64,000 nucleotides of DNA from JANSXG01 sp965652425 (GTDB taxonomy: Bacteria > Planctomycetota > Phycisphaerae > Phycisphaerales > UBA1924), in the NCBI GenBank assembly GCA_965652425.1, contig CBFGVX010000002.1, positions 9,213 to 73,212 of the forward strand. Direction: 5' to 3'. A model generated the notes under the pieces. It saw nothing but the letters and a program-made list of their open reading frames with translations. It did not search any database and was not told the origin of the DNA. Of this stretch, positions 18,420 to 27,544 are shown piece after piece; the first letter of the stretch is position 1; each line of letters opens with the position of its first letter. A program made the translations under genes and the position numbers.

Positions 18420-19211
18420 ATGGATCGCGTCATCGCCATCGACTGGTCGGGCGCTCTGGCCCGCGACGGGCGGGGCGGCATCGCGCTGGCCGAGGTCGCG
18501 GGCGGGTCTCTGACGCGCCTCGACACCGACCTCTCCCGGACCGAGGCGGTGGATCACCTCATCGCGCTCGATTCCGATGACCGGGTCCTCGCAGGGATGG
18601 ATTTCGCCTTCTCCTTCCCATCTTGGTACCTGCACAAGCACGGCTACCGGCGGACGGTGGACTTCTGGCGGGATCTTTCCGGCAAGGGCGATTCCGGGGC
18701 AGAATCCATTCTGGCCCGCTGCGAACCCCCGTTCTGGGGCCGTCCGGGCAAACTCCGGCCGCACGGGCCGGAAGCAGACTGCCGCCGGACCACGCTTCAG
18801 CATCGCGCCAAACCGGTCTTTCAGATCGGCGGAGCTGGTTCGGTGGGGACCGGATCGCTCCGGGGTATGCCCCATCTGCTGCGCCTGCGGGACGGTGGCT
18901 GGTCGATCTTCCCGTTCGACGACCCCGGCCAACGCACCGCCGTGGAGATCTATACGAGCATTCTCTACCGCTATGCCGGGATTGAATCGGTCCGCAAGTC
19001 CGATCCCGACAGCCGCGCTCGCGCACTCGCGCAGATCCGGGGATGCAAAGTCCCCAAAGCGGCCGAGCGCGAAGCCGCGGCCAACGAGCACGCCTTCGAT
19101 GCGCTGACCGCGGTGATCGGGCTGTGGAACTGGACCCGCTCAGAGGCGTTCGCATTCCCCGCTCCCGACCCGACCGATCGGCTGGAAGGGATGATCTTTC
19201 CCCCGACTTGA
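18420..19211 (+). CDS. DUF429 family protein
   Basis: 263 residues from the ATG at 18420, just after the SRP RNA T-tract. VIAIDWSGALARDGRGGIALAEV at the N-terminus and GMDFAFSFPSWYL fit the DUF429 fold, predicted to be RNase H-like with catalytic acidic residues (Asp in AIDWSG, Asp in GMDFAF). A late NEHAFDALTAVIGLW helix carries another conserved acidic residue. No biochemical role is established for the family. It precedes dnaX by 54 bases on the same strand and may be read together with it. Confidence 0.75.
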   Translation: MDRVIAIDWSGALARDGRGGIALAEVAGGSLTRLDTDLSRTEAVDHLIALDSDDRVLAGMDFAFSFPSWYLHKHGYRRTVDFWRDLSGKGDSGAESILARCEPPFWGRPGKLRPHGPEADCRRTTLQHRAKPVFQIGGAGSVGTGSLRGMPHLLRLRDGGWSIFPFDDPGQRTAVEIYTSILYRYAGIESVRKSDPDSRARALAQIRGCKVPKAAEREAAANEHAFDALTAVIGLWNWTRSEAFAFPAPDPTDRLEGMIFPPT

Positions 19212-19265
19212 ACGAACCGTCCGCTCAGCGGCGGATCGCTCGGGGCTTCTCGCTACACTCTAGCC

Positions 19266-20902
19266 ATGGCCTACACCGCCCTTGCCCGCAGGTACCGTTC
19301 GCAGGATTTCGATGAGGTCGTCGGGCAGGAAGCCATTGCGCGGACGCTGAAGAACGCGATCGAGCAGGATCGGGTCGGCCATGCCTACTTGTTTGTAGGA
19401 ACCAGGGGCGTCGGCAAGACCTCGATGGCCCGGATCTTCGCCAAGGCCCTGAACGGGGGGAGTGACGAGGTCAACCAGGCCATCATGGAAGGGCGCGATA
19501 CCGATGTCATCGAGATCGACGCCGCGTCAAACCGCAAAGTCGAGGACGCACGCGAACTGATTGCCAACAGCGTCTACCGCCCCCTTCGCGGCAAGTACAA
19601 GATCTACATCATCGACGAAGTCCACATGCTCACCAAGGACGCCTTCAACACCCTGCTGAAGGTGATGGAGGAGCCGCCGGACCATGTGAAGTTCATCCTC
19701 GCGACGACCGAGCCCCACAAGGTGCTTCCGACGATCCAGTCGCGCTGCCAGCGGTTCGACTTCCGCAACATCCCGACGGCCGAGATCGCCAGGCACCTCG
19801 GCGAGGTCGTGTCGCAGGAATCGCTCAAGGCCGAGCCGGATGTCCTCATGGAGATCGCCCGGCTCGCCAGCGGCTCGATGCGCGATGGGCTCTCGCTGCT
19901 CGACCGGCTCATCGCGGCGGTCCCCGAGGGTGAAACCCTCGACAGCGCGGTGCTGGAGCAGGTGCTCGGCCTGCCCGAGCGGACACTCATCGCCGACCTC
20001 ATCGGGGCCGTCGCCGACGGCGACCCGGCCAAGGCGCTCGAGCGCACCGCCACGCTGCTCGAAAAGGGCACCGATCAGGACCAGATGCTCGATTCGCTGA
20101 TCCACCACCTGCGCAACCTCATGCTGATCGCCGCCTGTGGCAAAGACAGCCCGCTGGTCGAACTCTCGGGCGAGGCGCGCGAATCGGCGGCGAAGCTGGC
20201 CGAGCGTTTCGACGCCGCCGGGCTTGTCCACCTGATCGCGCTGGTCGAGTCGGTGAAGCGCAACGCCCGCAACAGCTCGACCGCACGGGCGCTGGTCGAC
20301 GCGATGGTCGTTCGGATGGCGATGTCCGAGCAGCTCGCCGATGTCGGGCGGCTGCTCGCCGGTGGGGGCGTCCCGGCAAAAAAACGCTGAGGGCGGGAGC
20401 CGAGGCCGCCCGGCCCCGGACCGACCCGCCCAGAACCGACCCGCACGAACCCGCGCCCCAGCGCATTTCCGCACCGGCACCGAGTTCCCCGGCCCCCGAG
20501 CCCAAGCCCGCCCCGCAGCCGAGCGCGAAACCCGCGCCGGTCAAGCTCGACGGCCCGGAACTCTGGCGCCGGATGGGCATCGAGGCCGAGGTCTCGCCCT
20601 CGCTCGCCGCGGTCATGGAGCACCTTTCGGTCGGCTCGTTCGACGGTTCCGAGTGCGCGGTCGTGCTGACCGACCCGACCAAGGAATTCGGCGCGAAGTC
20701 CAAGCTCGAGGCCATGTCCCGCCTCGCCGAGCAGATCACCGGCTCGCCCGTCCGGTTCTCGCTTTCGGTGAAGGCCGGCGAGGCGGCGGCGCAGGACGAG
20801 AGCGTCAGCCGGCACGCCGCGGCGAACCATCCGCTGGTCCGGCAGGCGCAGGAACTCTTCGACGCGCGTATCGTCAGCATCGAACCCGACACGGGCGACT
20901 GA
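19266..20902 (+). CDS. dnaX: DNA polymerase III subunits tau and gamma (programmed -1 frameshift)
   Basis: The zero frame (19266-20390) encodes a 374-residue gamma form ending AKKR-stop. A -1 shift at the A7 run continues to 20902, giving a tau of about 545 residues with a Pro/Ala-rich linker and a C-terminal polymerase-binding domain. The clamp-loader ATPase has Walker A GTRGVGKTS, DEVHML and the SRC motif. The zinc module normally between Walker A and EIDAASN is missing: LNGGSDEVNQAIMEGRDTDVIEIDAASN contains no cysteine. First gene of the dnaX-ybaB-recR arrangement, a classic replication/repair operon. A sequencing error in the A-run is the alternative, but the frameshift signals argue against it. 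Confidence 0.93.
20378..20411 (+). other. dnaX programmed -1 frameshift signal
   Basis: A_AAA_AAA in the zero frame (20378-20384) is a canonical slippery heptamer. Six bases later a GC stem (GGGCGG 20391-20396 with CCGCCC 20406-20411, 9-nt loop) follows, and the zero-frame TGA sits in the spacer. A G-rich, SD-like stretch (GGTGGGGGCG) lies about 10 bases upstream, as in E. coli dnaX. A run of seven A could also give transcriptional slippage. Confidence 0.8.
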
Positions 20903-20944
20903 GCCCGGCGTTCCCTACACCCCGAGATTCACCACAGGACGGAT

Positions 20945-21325
20945 ATGTTCGAGAACATGAAAGCCATGGGGGCCATCGCCGGCCTCATGAAGAACAAAGA
21001 GCGCCTCAAGGAAATGGGCGAGGAGTTCCGCGCCAAGCTGGCGCGGATGTCCGCCGAGGGCTCGGCCGGGGGCGGCGCGGTGCGTGTCACGGTGTCCGGC
21101 CAGCTGCGCGTGCAGAAGGTCTTCCTCGATCCGGCCGTGGTCGCCGGACTGCAGACCGAGGGCTCGGGCGGCAAGGCGATGGTCGAATCGCTCATTCAGG
21201 ACGCAACCAACGAGGCCATGAGCCGCATGCAGGTCATGGTCGGCGAGGAGGCCCGCAAGATGGCCGAGGAACTCGGCCTGCCGGACATGCCCGGACTCCA
21301 GAACCTCATCGGCGGCGGGGCGTGA
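20945..21325 (+). CDS. ybaB: YbaB/EbfC family nucleoid-associated protein
   Basis: 126 residues. Small DNA-binding dimer; the family core GGGAVRVTVSGQLRVQKVFLDP and the C-terminal helix (ATNEAMSRMQVMVGEEARKMAEELG) are clear. It lies between dnaX and recR, the conserved position of this gene in most bacteria. The N-terminus is slightly extended with a Met-rich amphipathic helix. Confidence 0.93.
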   Translation: MFENMKAMGAIAGLMKNKERLKEMGEEFRAKLARMSAEGSAGGGAVRVTVSGQLRVQKVFLDPAVVAGLQTEGSGGKAMVESLIQDATNEAMSRMQVMVGEEARKMAEELGLPDMPGLQNLIGGGA

Positions 21326-21347
21326 GCCCGTCCCAAGCGGAGCGATC

Positions 21348-22022
21348 ATGAGCAAACCCGGTCCATCCCGAGGCCCGGCTTCCGGCACCACCGGCTACCC
21401 CGAGTCCGTGGACCGGCTGCTGTCGGAGTTCGCCAAGCTGCCGGGCATCGGGCGGCGCAGCGCCGAGCGGCTGGCGTTCTTCATCCTCAAGCAGGAACGC
21501 GAGGAGGCGATGAAGCTCGCCAAGGCCATCCACGATGTGAAGACCAAGGTCCGCTACTGCCCCATCAGCTTCAACTTCGCCGACGCCGACACCGAGGGCG
21601 GCGTGTGCCCGATCAACCTCGACCCCCGGCGCGATCGCTCGCTGGTGCTGGTGGTCGAGCAGCCGCGGGATCTGATCGCCATCGAGGGCACGGGCATGTT
21701 CCGGGGGATTTACCATGTCCTCTTGGGCCGGATCTCGCCGCTGGACGGCGTCGGCCCGGACGACCTGACCATCCCGCAGTTGCTCGAGCGGGTGGACGAC
21801 CCCTCGAAGAACGCCGGGGGCGAGAAGATCACGGAAGTGGTTCTGGCGCTGAACCCGACGCTGGAGGGCGACGGCACGGGGCTGTACCTCGCCGAAGAGC
21901 TGCAGAAGCGGGGGGTCAAGGTCAGCCGGCTGGCCCGGGGCCTGCCGTCCGGCTCGCAACTGGAGTACGCCTCGAAGGCCGTGCTGGCCGACGCGATCGC
22001 CGGTCGCCAGGCGATGCAGTAG
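21348..22022 (+). CDS. recR: Recombination protein RecR with degenerate zinc finger
   Basis: 224 residues. RecR works with RecO (and RecF) to load RecA at gaps. An N-terminal HhH motif (LSEFAKLPGIGRRSAERLAFF) is followed by the zinc-finger position, then a Toprim domain (LVLVVEQPRDLIAIE; EVVLALNPTLEGDGTGLYLAEEL) and the C-terminal LARGLPSGSQLEY. The zinc site normally has two CPxC pairs; here the sequence is CPIS...CPIN, so the second cysteine of each pair is lost. The N-terminal 17 residues before YPESVDRL are an extra tail. Confidence 0.95.
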   Translation: MSKPGPSRGPASGTTGYPESVDRLLSEFAKLPGIGRRSAERLAFFILKQEREEAMKLAKAIHDVKTKVRYCPISFNFADADTEGGVCPINLDPRRDRSLVLVVEQPRDLIAIEGTGMFRGIYHVLLGRISPLDGVGPDDLTIPQLLERVDDPSKNAGGEKITEVVLALNPTLEGDGTGLYLAEELQKRGVKVSRLARGLPSGSQLEYASKAVLADAIAGRQAMQ

Positions 22023-22196
22023 GTCATCTGTGCCGGAAAGTGACGGCGCAGCCATCGCGCCCGGCGGTTTTCCAGCAAGTTCCGTGCCGCTCTGAGCCGA
22101 TAGTCGGGTACTGTCTGTTTGTGCCCAGCGGGTGGGTGTTTCGGCGCGGAGTGCGTCGTCCCCGATGGGCCATTTCGGCGGAGCCGAGAGCCAGCC

Positions 22197-23780
22197 ATGC
22201 GCTTCGACACCTCCCAGCACATGAAGCTCGGCCAGCAGATGAAGCTGGCGCCGCGCATGATCCAGTCCATGGAGATCCTCCAGATGTCCATGCAGGCGCT
22301 GGAGGAGCGCATCGAGCAGGAGCTGGAGTCCAATGTCACCCTCGAGACCTTCGAGGCGGGCGTGGATCGCGAATCCATCGAGAAAGAGCGCGCCCAGGCC
22401 GAGCGCGATGACACCGAGCGCGAACGCGAACTCAATGTCGACGGCGACTCCAACAACGCCGACGACTTCGAACGGCTGGACGCCATGGAGTCCAGTTACG
22501 CCGAGGCCTTCGACAACCAGTACGAGGCCTCCTCGTTCACCCGCTCCAGCGACTACGAGCCCGGCACCTACTCCAGGGCCCGCATGGCCGGCGAGCGCGA
22601 TGCCAAGATGGACGCGATGGCCAACACCGAGGCCCGCCCCGTCTCGCTGACCGACCAGCTCCTGGAACAGTGGGCCTTCGCCGAGGTCGATGAGGATGTC
22701 GCCGAGGCCGGGAAGGTGCTCATCGGCGCGATCGACGACGACGGCTACATCCGCCAGGACCTCGCCGAGATCGCCGACACCGGGCCGCGCGATCCGTCCG
22801 GCAAGCCGCTGTTCACCGAGGAAGCCCTCGCCCGCGCCCTCGAATACCTCCAGCAGGAGCTCGACCCCGCCGGGCTCGGCGCCCGCGACACGCGCGAGTG
22901 CCTGCTGCTCCAGCTCGACGCCATGGAGCGAGGCAGCTCCCTCTCCGGCCAACGCGGCGACCTCTCCGACGAGGACATCGAGCGCATGCGCACGCTCATC
23001 GCCGACCACCTCGACGACCTCGTGCACAACCGCATCCCACAGGTCGCCAAGCGCAGCGGCCTGACGATCGACGAGATCAAGGGCGCGATCGAGCACATGC
23101 GCCGGCTGGTCATCAACCCCGGGCGCTCGCTCGTCGAGGAGAGCTCGCCCTCGATCGTGCCCGACGCCATCGTCGAGTACGACGACGACTCGGACACCTA
23201 CATCAGTTACCTCACCGAGGGCCGCCTGCCGAACCTGCGCCTCAACCGCGAGTACGCGATGATGGCCAAGGACCGCCAGCTCCCCAAGACCGACCGCGAG
23301 TTCATCCGCACGAACCTCTCGAACGCGCAGTGGCTCATCGACGCCATCAACCAGCGCCAGAACACGCTGCTGCGCGTCATCAAGGCCGTGGTCGCCGCGC
23401 AGCGGGACTTCTTCGACATGGGCCCCCAGGCCCTCAAGCCGCTGCCGATGACGCAGGTGGCCGACCAGCTCGGCATCCATGTCGCGACCGTGTCCCGCGC
23501 GGTCGCGGGCAAGCACCTCCAGACGCCCCGCGGCATCTTCGCGCTCCGCAAGTTCTTCACCGGCGGCACGCAGACCGACGAGGGCGAGGATGTCTCCTGG
23601 GACGCCATCAAGGCCGCGCTGCAGGAAGTCATCGACGCCGAGGACAAGAAGAAACCGCTGTCCGACGAGGCGATCGTGAAGGCGCTCAAGGACAAGGGCA
23701 TCGAGATCGCCCGGCGTACGGTGGCAAAGTATCGGGGGCAGCTGGATATCCCGCCTGCGCGGATGCGACGCGAGTTTTAA
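22197..23780 (+). CDS. rpoN: RNA polymerase sigma-54 factor
   Basis: 527 residues from the ATG at 22197. Region I is Gln/Met/Leu-rich (MKLGQQMKLAPRMIQSMEILQM), the activator-interaction domain. Region II is a long acidic linker (about 60-160), larger than usual. The core-binding domain and HTH (MTQVADQLGIHVATVSRAVAGKHLQTPRG) follow, and the RpoN box ARRTVAKYR lies close to the C-terminus, contacting the -24 element. It implies enhancer-binding activators elsewhere in the genome. No -24/-12 promoter was found in this window. Confidence 0.96.
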   Translation: MRFDTSQHMKLGQQMKLAPRMIQSMEILQMSMQALEERIEQELESNVTLETFEAGVDRESIEKERAQAERDDTERERELNVDGDSNNADDFERLDAMESSYAEAFDNQYEASSFTRSSDYEPGTYSRARMAGERDAKMDAMANTEARPVSLTDQLLEQWAFAEVDEDVAEAGKVLIGAIDDDGYIRQDLAEIADTGPRDPSGKPLFTEEALARALEYLQQELDPAGLGARDTRECLLLQLDAMERGSSLSGQRGDLSDEDIERMRTLIADHLDDLVHNRIPQVAKRSGLTIDEIKGAIEHMRRLVINPGRSLVEESSPSIVPDAIVEYDDDSDTYISYLTEGRLPNLRLNREYAMMAKDRQLPKTDREFIRTNLSNAQWLIDAINQRQNTLLRVIKAVVAAQRDFFDMGPQALKPLPMTQVADQLGIHVATVSRAVAGKHLQTPRGIFALRKFFTGGTQTDEGEDVSWDAIKAALQEVIDAEDKKKPLSDEAIVKALKDKGIEIARRTVAKYRGQLDIPPARMRREF

Positions 23781-23837
23781 ATTACACTGCCGCACGGCTA
23801 GATCGACCATGTACCTGCAATAGGACTTTTACGGACA

Positions 23838-24974
23838 GTGTCAGATCCGAAGAATCAGCACTATGTGCCGCAGTTTTATCTGAGGAACTTCTCCCTGAAC
23901 GGGGCAAGTATTAGCGTAGTGCTCGTTCCGTCTGGAAAGCTAATTCCAGTCGCATCTATCAGCGGTCAATGCCAGCGTAAGTATATGTATGGAGACGATC
24001 AGGGCATCGAATCGATGCTTAGTAATATAGAGTCAATGACCGCGCCCGTATTTTCGAAAATTGTGAAAGCTCCAGATAACTTTTTATTCGACACTTCGGC
24101 GAAATTGACGCTTGCCGTGTTTATAGCAACACTCGGTTCTCGTACGCAGTATTCAGAGCAGCAGTTTTCTGACTTTATGGGTTGGAATGATCCTGATGTG
24201 GTAGCACGAGAAATCGGTGAATTTGGCGAAGTTATACCTTCGCCGAAAAGAGAAAACTCGATCAATCCAGCAGAACTGGTCGCCATGTCAACGATCTACT
24301 ATCCAATGCTGTTGGATCTCGAATTCGCCTTGATCTGCAACGAGACAAGCGAGGAATTTGTCACAAGCGATCATCCTGTTGTCAGATACAACCAGCTGAT
24401 GGAATTTGACCGAGAGGGTGGGAGTCATTCTGGCTGGGCCTGGAAAGGACTCCAGATTTTTCTTCCAATATCACATCGCATCTGCCTGTTCTTATACGAT
24501 GCATCGGTCTATAAGGTGTCCGGACGCACCGGATCGATCGTTCGAACGAGCCGTCCGATGGACATACGAGAAATGAATACTTTGCAGGCATCGTCTGCGC
24601 AGAATGCGATGTACGTTCGAGATAACATAGAATGCGCGGTCGCGGCACTGGAAAGATCAAAAAATTATAGAACAGATTACACGTCTACAGCAGCACGATT
24701 TAGGCTAAACGAAGATTCCGAGCTAGTCAGGGTTTCGAAATCTGATATCAAGACAAATCTATCTCTGTCTTTCGTCTCGATTCGACGGAAGGCTATGGAG
24801 TGGCGTAGCAGCATCATTTTGGCGCGTCGACGATCGGTTGTCTACATGCGAAATCCAGAGTTTGTTGAAGAGCATGCGGAATTCACTGCATTGGTGCGAG
24901 CCGGGCGTTACGCGCCCGGTGACTTCTTCAAGTTCAAGCGAGACAGGAATGAATCACGCCCAAGGGACGACTGA
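23838..24974 (+). CDS. DUF4238 family protein, probably horizontally acquired
   Basis: 378 residues from a GTG at 23838. The opening KNQHYVPQFYLRNFS is the DUF4238 hallmark; EFVTSDHPVVRYN and LQIFLPISHRICLFLYD are the other conserved blocks. The function is unknown; these genes occur sporadically in accessory regions. Base composition is clearly lower in GC than both neighbours, with AT-ending codons frequent, and the gene contains two of only five ACGT tetramers seen in the window. Both point to recent import. It sits between rpoN and a gene remnant, with no mobile-element gene in sight. Confidence 0.8.
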   Translation: MSDPKNQHYVPQFYLRNFSLNGASISVVLVPSGKLIPVASISGQCQRKYMYGDDQGIESMLSNIESMTAPVFSKIVKAPDNFLFDTSAKLTLAVFIATLGSRTQYSEQQFSDFMGWNDPDVVAREIGEFGEVIPSPKRENSINPAELVAMSTIYYPMLLDLEFALICNETSEEFVTSDHPVVRYNQLMEFDREGGSHSGWAWKGLQIFLPISHRICLFLYDASVYKVSGRTGSIVRTSRPMDIREMNTLQASSAQNAMYVRDNIECAVAALERSKNYRTDYTSTAARFRLNEDSELVRVSKSDIKTNLSLSFVSIRRKAMEWRSSIILARRRSVVYMRNPEFVEEHAEFTALVRAGRYAPGDFFKFKRDRNESRPRDD

Positions 24975-25034
24975 TTGGTAGCGTGGTGCGTAGGGTGCCG
25001 CCACCCAACCCCCTCAACCCGGTAGTCTGTAGCC

Positions 25035-25148
25035 ATGAAGAAACTCACCTCCACCGTCGCTCTGTGCGCTGTCTGCGCGTCCGCCAGTGTCCAAACCGCC
25101 GCGGCGGAGCCGCCGTCGGACTTCATCGTCTTACCCGACATGCGTTGA
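25035..25148 (+). pseudogene. Signal-peptide fragment of a truncated secreted protein
   Basis: 37 codons: a clear signal peptide (MKKLTSTVALCAVCASASVQTAAA) followed by only EPPSDFIVLPDMR and a stop. The final residues resemble the first motif of calcineurin-like phosphoesterases (VVLPDTQ). Everything downstream would overlap the convergent ABC permease, which starts 4 bases later. It is most simply a gene cut off by a deletion; a tiny secreted peptide is the alternative. No gene family can be assigned with confidence. Confidence 0.4.
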
Positions 25149-25151
25149 GCC

Positions 25152-27047
25152 TCAGCGCGTCCCCGCCAGCCGCCTCGTCGTCGTGTCAAAGGTCTTGACC
25201 ATGCTCGCCTTCATCGCGAGCACGATCAGCGCGTACCCTCCGCAGGCGGCCGCGCTGCCGATGATCAGACTGATCCGCGCACCCGCCAGATCGTCGGCGG
25301 CGCGGATGCTCGCGCCCATCGCGTCGACGGGGTTCAGGCACGCGTAGGCCAGCGATGGGGGGGTCCAGGCGCTCAAGAACGGGCCGACGGTCGTGATGCC
25401 CGTTCCGGCCTGCCAGCCGCACACGCCGACGATGCTCCCGATCGTGCCGACCACGGCAACGGTCGCGACGACCGAGGCGATCGTGCCGCGGCTCATCAGC
25501 GACCACTGCAACCCGATGATGATCGTGAACGCGATGAACGCCACCGTGACCACCGGCAGCACCAGCGCGATCTCGGGGATCACGACCGGGGCGTTCACGG
25601 TCGCGGCACCGCGCGTCGCGCTCGAGACGATCGTCCCGGCGACGGTCACGCCGTCGGTCCGACCGAAGCCGTCGAAGAGCACATACAGCCCGGCGATCGC
25701 CATCGTCCCGGCCGGCACCGCGATCAGCGGCGCGAGGTAGCTGATCAGCCCGCGCAGCTTGCCGTTGAGGTAGTAGGCCTGGCTCAGCGGCGTGGTCAGC
25801 AGCAGATCGAGCGTGCCGTCCTCGCGCTCGCGGCTGATCGCCGTCGCGCTCATGTTGATCGCGATCAGGACCACCACCGCGAACTCGGTCAGGAAGGTCG
25901 CCTGCAGCGCGAAGCGGTAGCCGTCGTGGTCCAGCCCGGCCCGGTGGTACACGACCGTCAGCCCGATCCCCCAGATCGCCCCGGCGAGGATGAACCCCCA
26001 GCGGGCGAGCAGCTTGGGCAGCGTGTTCGCCCGTGCCGCGGCTTCGCGCCAGGCGACGGGGTTGTTCCAGACCTCGCGGGCCGGGCGGGTGTCGGCATCG
26101 CGCGCGCCGAGACCGAACATCTTGCGGTACCACGGCACGCCCTGCGAAGCGCCGACCTGTCGCAGGGTGAGCGAACTGATCAGGCACATCGCCAGACTCA
26201 GCCCGATGCTCAGCCAGCACCACACCAGAACCGGACTGCCGTACCACCAGCGCGAGAACGCCCCCATGTCGGCGAGTTGCACGGCATCAGGACGCGGGTA
26301 CGACGACGGCTGGAGCAGCGCCTGCAGCGACAGGAACGGGTTCAGCGGTGTGAGCACCGTCACGCCGCCGGGCCCGGCCGGTGAGCCGGCCCGCAGCGCG
26401 AGGTCGATCGCCCAGGTCACGCCGATGTAACTGACCACCGCGGCGTAGAAGGTGAACACCGCGCGCCGCCCGGCCAGCCGGTTGACCGCCAGCGCGATCG
26501 CGGTTGCCCCGACCAGCAGCGCCGCCGCGGCGGACACGATGTAACTCAGGAACACCGTGCGCCCCGGAACGCCGCCGAAGTACTGGGTGATCGCGAACAG
26601 GGGCAGCGAGCACAGCAGCAGGGCGAGCACAAAGAACAGGCGCCCGAACAGATTGCCCAGCACGATCTGGGGGGTGTTCAGGGGGGTGGTGAGCAGGACA
26701 TCCCAGTTCTTGGGGTTGCTCTCCTGGGCGATGGCCCCGGCCATGAAGACGGGGGTGAGGATGCAGATGAGCCCCAGTTGGAGGTAGGCAACCCACTGGA
26801 ACGCCGAGGCCCCGGCCGCCGCGAGGTCGCGGTAGTTCTGGACCGCGGCGTTGGACTGCATCAGCAGGATCAGCAGGACGACGATCAGGACACCGAGGTA
26901 GGCCGAGCGGATATAGAGATGGCGCAGCCGGCGGGACCCGCTCTGGACCAGGCGGACGCAGATCGGGTTCAGGGGAAGCAGGGTGAGGAGCCAGCGGCCG
27001 GTGTTCTGCACGGTGGGCATGCTAGCCCGCGGCGTCGATCCGGTCAT
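25152..27047 (-). CDS. ABC-2 type transporter permease
   Basis: 631 residues from the ATG at 27047 (ATG 27020 possible). About 12-14 TM helices in two homologous halves. Each half has the ABC-2 coupling segment: AIAQESNPKNWDVLLTTPLNTPQIVLGNL near residue 105, and ISREREDGTLDLLLTTPLSQAYYLNGKL near 405. This layout matches planctomycete ABC permeases (DUF3526/ABC-2 group) that pair with a separate ATPase. No ATP-binding gene is next to it, so its partner lies elsewhere. Substrate unknown. Confidence 0.85.
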   Translation of the reverse strand: MTGSTPRASMPTVQNTGRWLLTLLPLNPICVRLVQSGSRRLRHLYIRSAYLGVLIVVLLILLMQSNAAVQNYRDLAAAGASAFQWVAYLQLGLICILTPVFMAGAIAQESNPKNWDVLLTTPLNTPQIVLGNLFGRLFFVLALLLCSLPLFAITQYFGGVPGRTVFLSYIVSAAAALLVGATAIALAVNRLAGRRAVFTFYAAVVSYIGVTWAIDLALRAGSPAGPGGVTVLTPLNPFLSLQALLQPSSYPRPDAVQLADMGAFSRWWYGSPVLVWCWLSIGLSLAMCLISSLTLRQVGASQGVPWYRKMFGLGARDADTRPAREVWNNPVAWREAAARANTLPKLLARWGFILAGAIWGIGLTVVYHRAGLDHDGYRFALQATFLTEFAVVVLIAINMSATAISREREDGTLDLLLTTPLSQAYYLNGKLRGLISYLAPLIAVPAGTMAIAGLYVLFDGFGRTDGVTVAGTIVSSATRGAATVNAPVVIPEIALVLPVVTVAFIAFTIIIGLQWSLMSRGTIASVVATVAVVGTIGSIVGVCGWQAGTGITTVGPFLSAWTPPSLAYACLNPVDAMGASIRAADDLAGARISLIIGSAAACGGYALIVLAMKASMVKTFDTTTRRLAGTR

Positions 27048-27544
27048 CTCGTTGACGCGTGTGCGGGGAATACCGGCTCCGGTGGGGCACCGGATGTGAT
27101 AAGATCGAGTGAGAACTCGTAAGCCCCCGGCTCGCGAGGGAATTCATTCTGATCTGGCGTGCCCGCCGCTCGACCTGAACCGTCGGCGGGCTCACGAAAC
27201 CCGACCGGGCATTCCTGCCACCCCTCGTTCAGGGCCAACTTTGCTCCCCGCGGCCAGCCGCGATACCTGCGTACGAACCGAATCTTCTGTTTCCCCATTG
27301 AGGACCCTGCGAAACGAATGGCACCACGCCTCCCGCACAGCCAAGCCGATCTCCGCCGATCTTCGCGCACGCAACGGTGCTGTGCGCCGAGCGGAATCGA
27401 TGGCTCAACTCGGGCGGTTTCGCGGCGTTGCAAGGCGGATTGATCCCGGCACAGCGCAGGACTTGGCAGATCAGAACCGATTCCTTCACGAGCTGATTTG
27501 TTCAGCGGTGATGGCTTTTGCCACGCCCAGTGAAGGACTCCGTG
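27048..27544. other. 497-base intergenic region upstream of rny
   Basis: No convincing ORF. It contains a strong hairpin with no T-tract (GCCCGCCG 27161-27168 with CGGCGGGC 27184-27191) and a smaller one at 27077-27091. The region is long for this compact genome and may hold a structured leader or an unrecognised RNA. I could not match it to 6S, RNase P or tmRNA. Confidence 0.4.

Noticed and set aside
20341..20902. dnaX interrupted by a frameshift, i.e. a pseudogene or a sequencing error
   Set aside because: The break lies exactly at a slippery heptamer with a correctly spaced stem and SD-like element; a programmed shift is the simpler reading.
22023..22196. Sigma-54 (-24/-12) promoter elements near rpoN and elsewhere
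   Set aside because: No TGGCAC-N5-TTGC match with both invariant GG and GC found upstream of any gene in the window.
21306..23810. An 834-codon minus-strand frame across recR and rpoN
   Set aside because: Shadow of two well-identified genes; no start context or domain.
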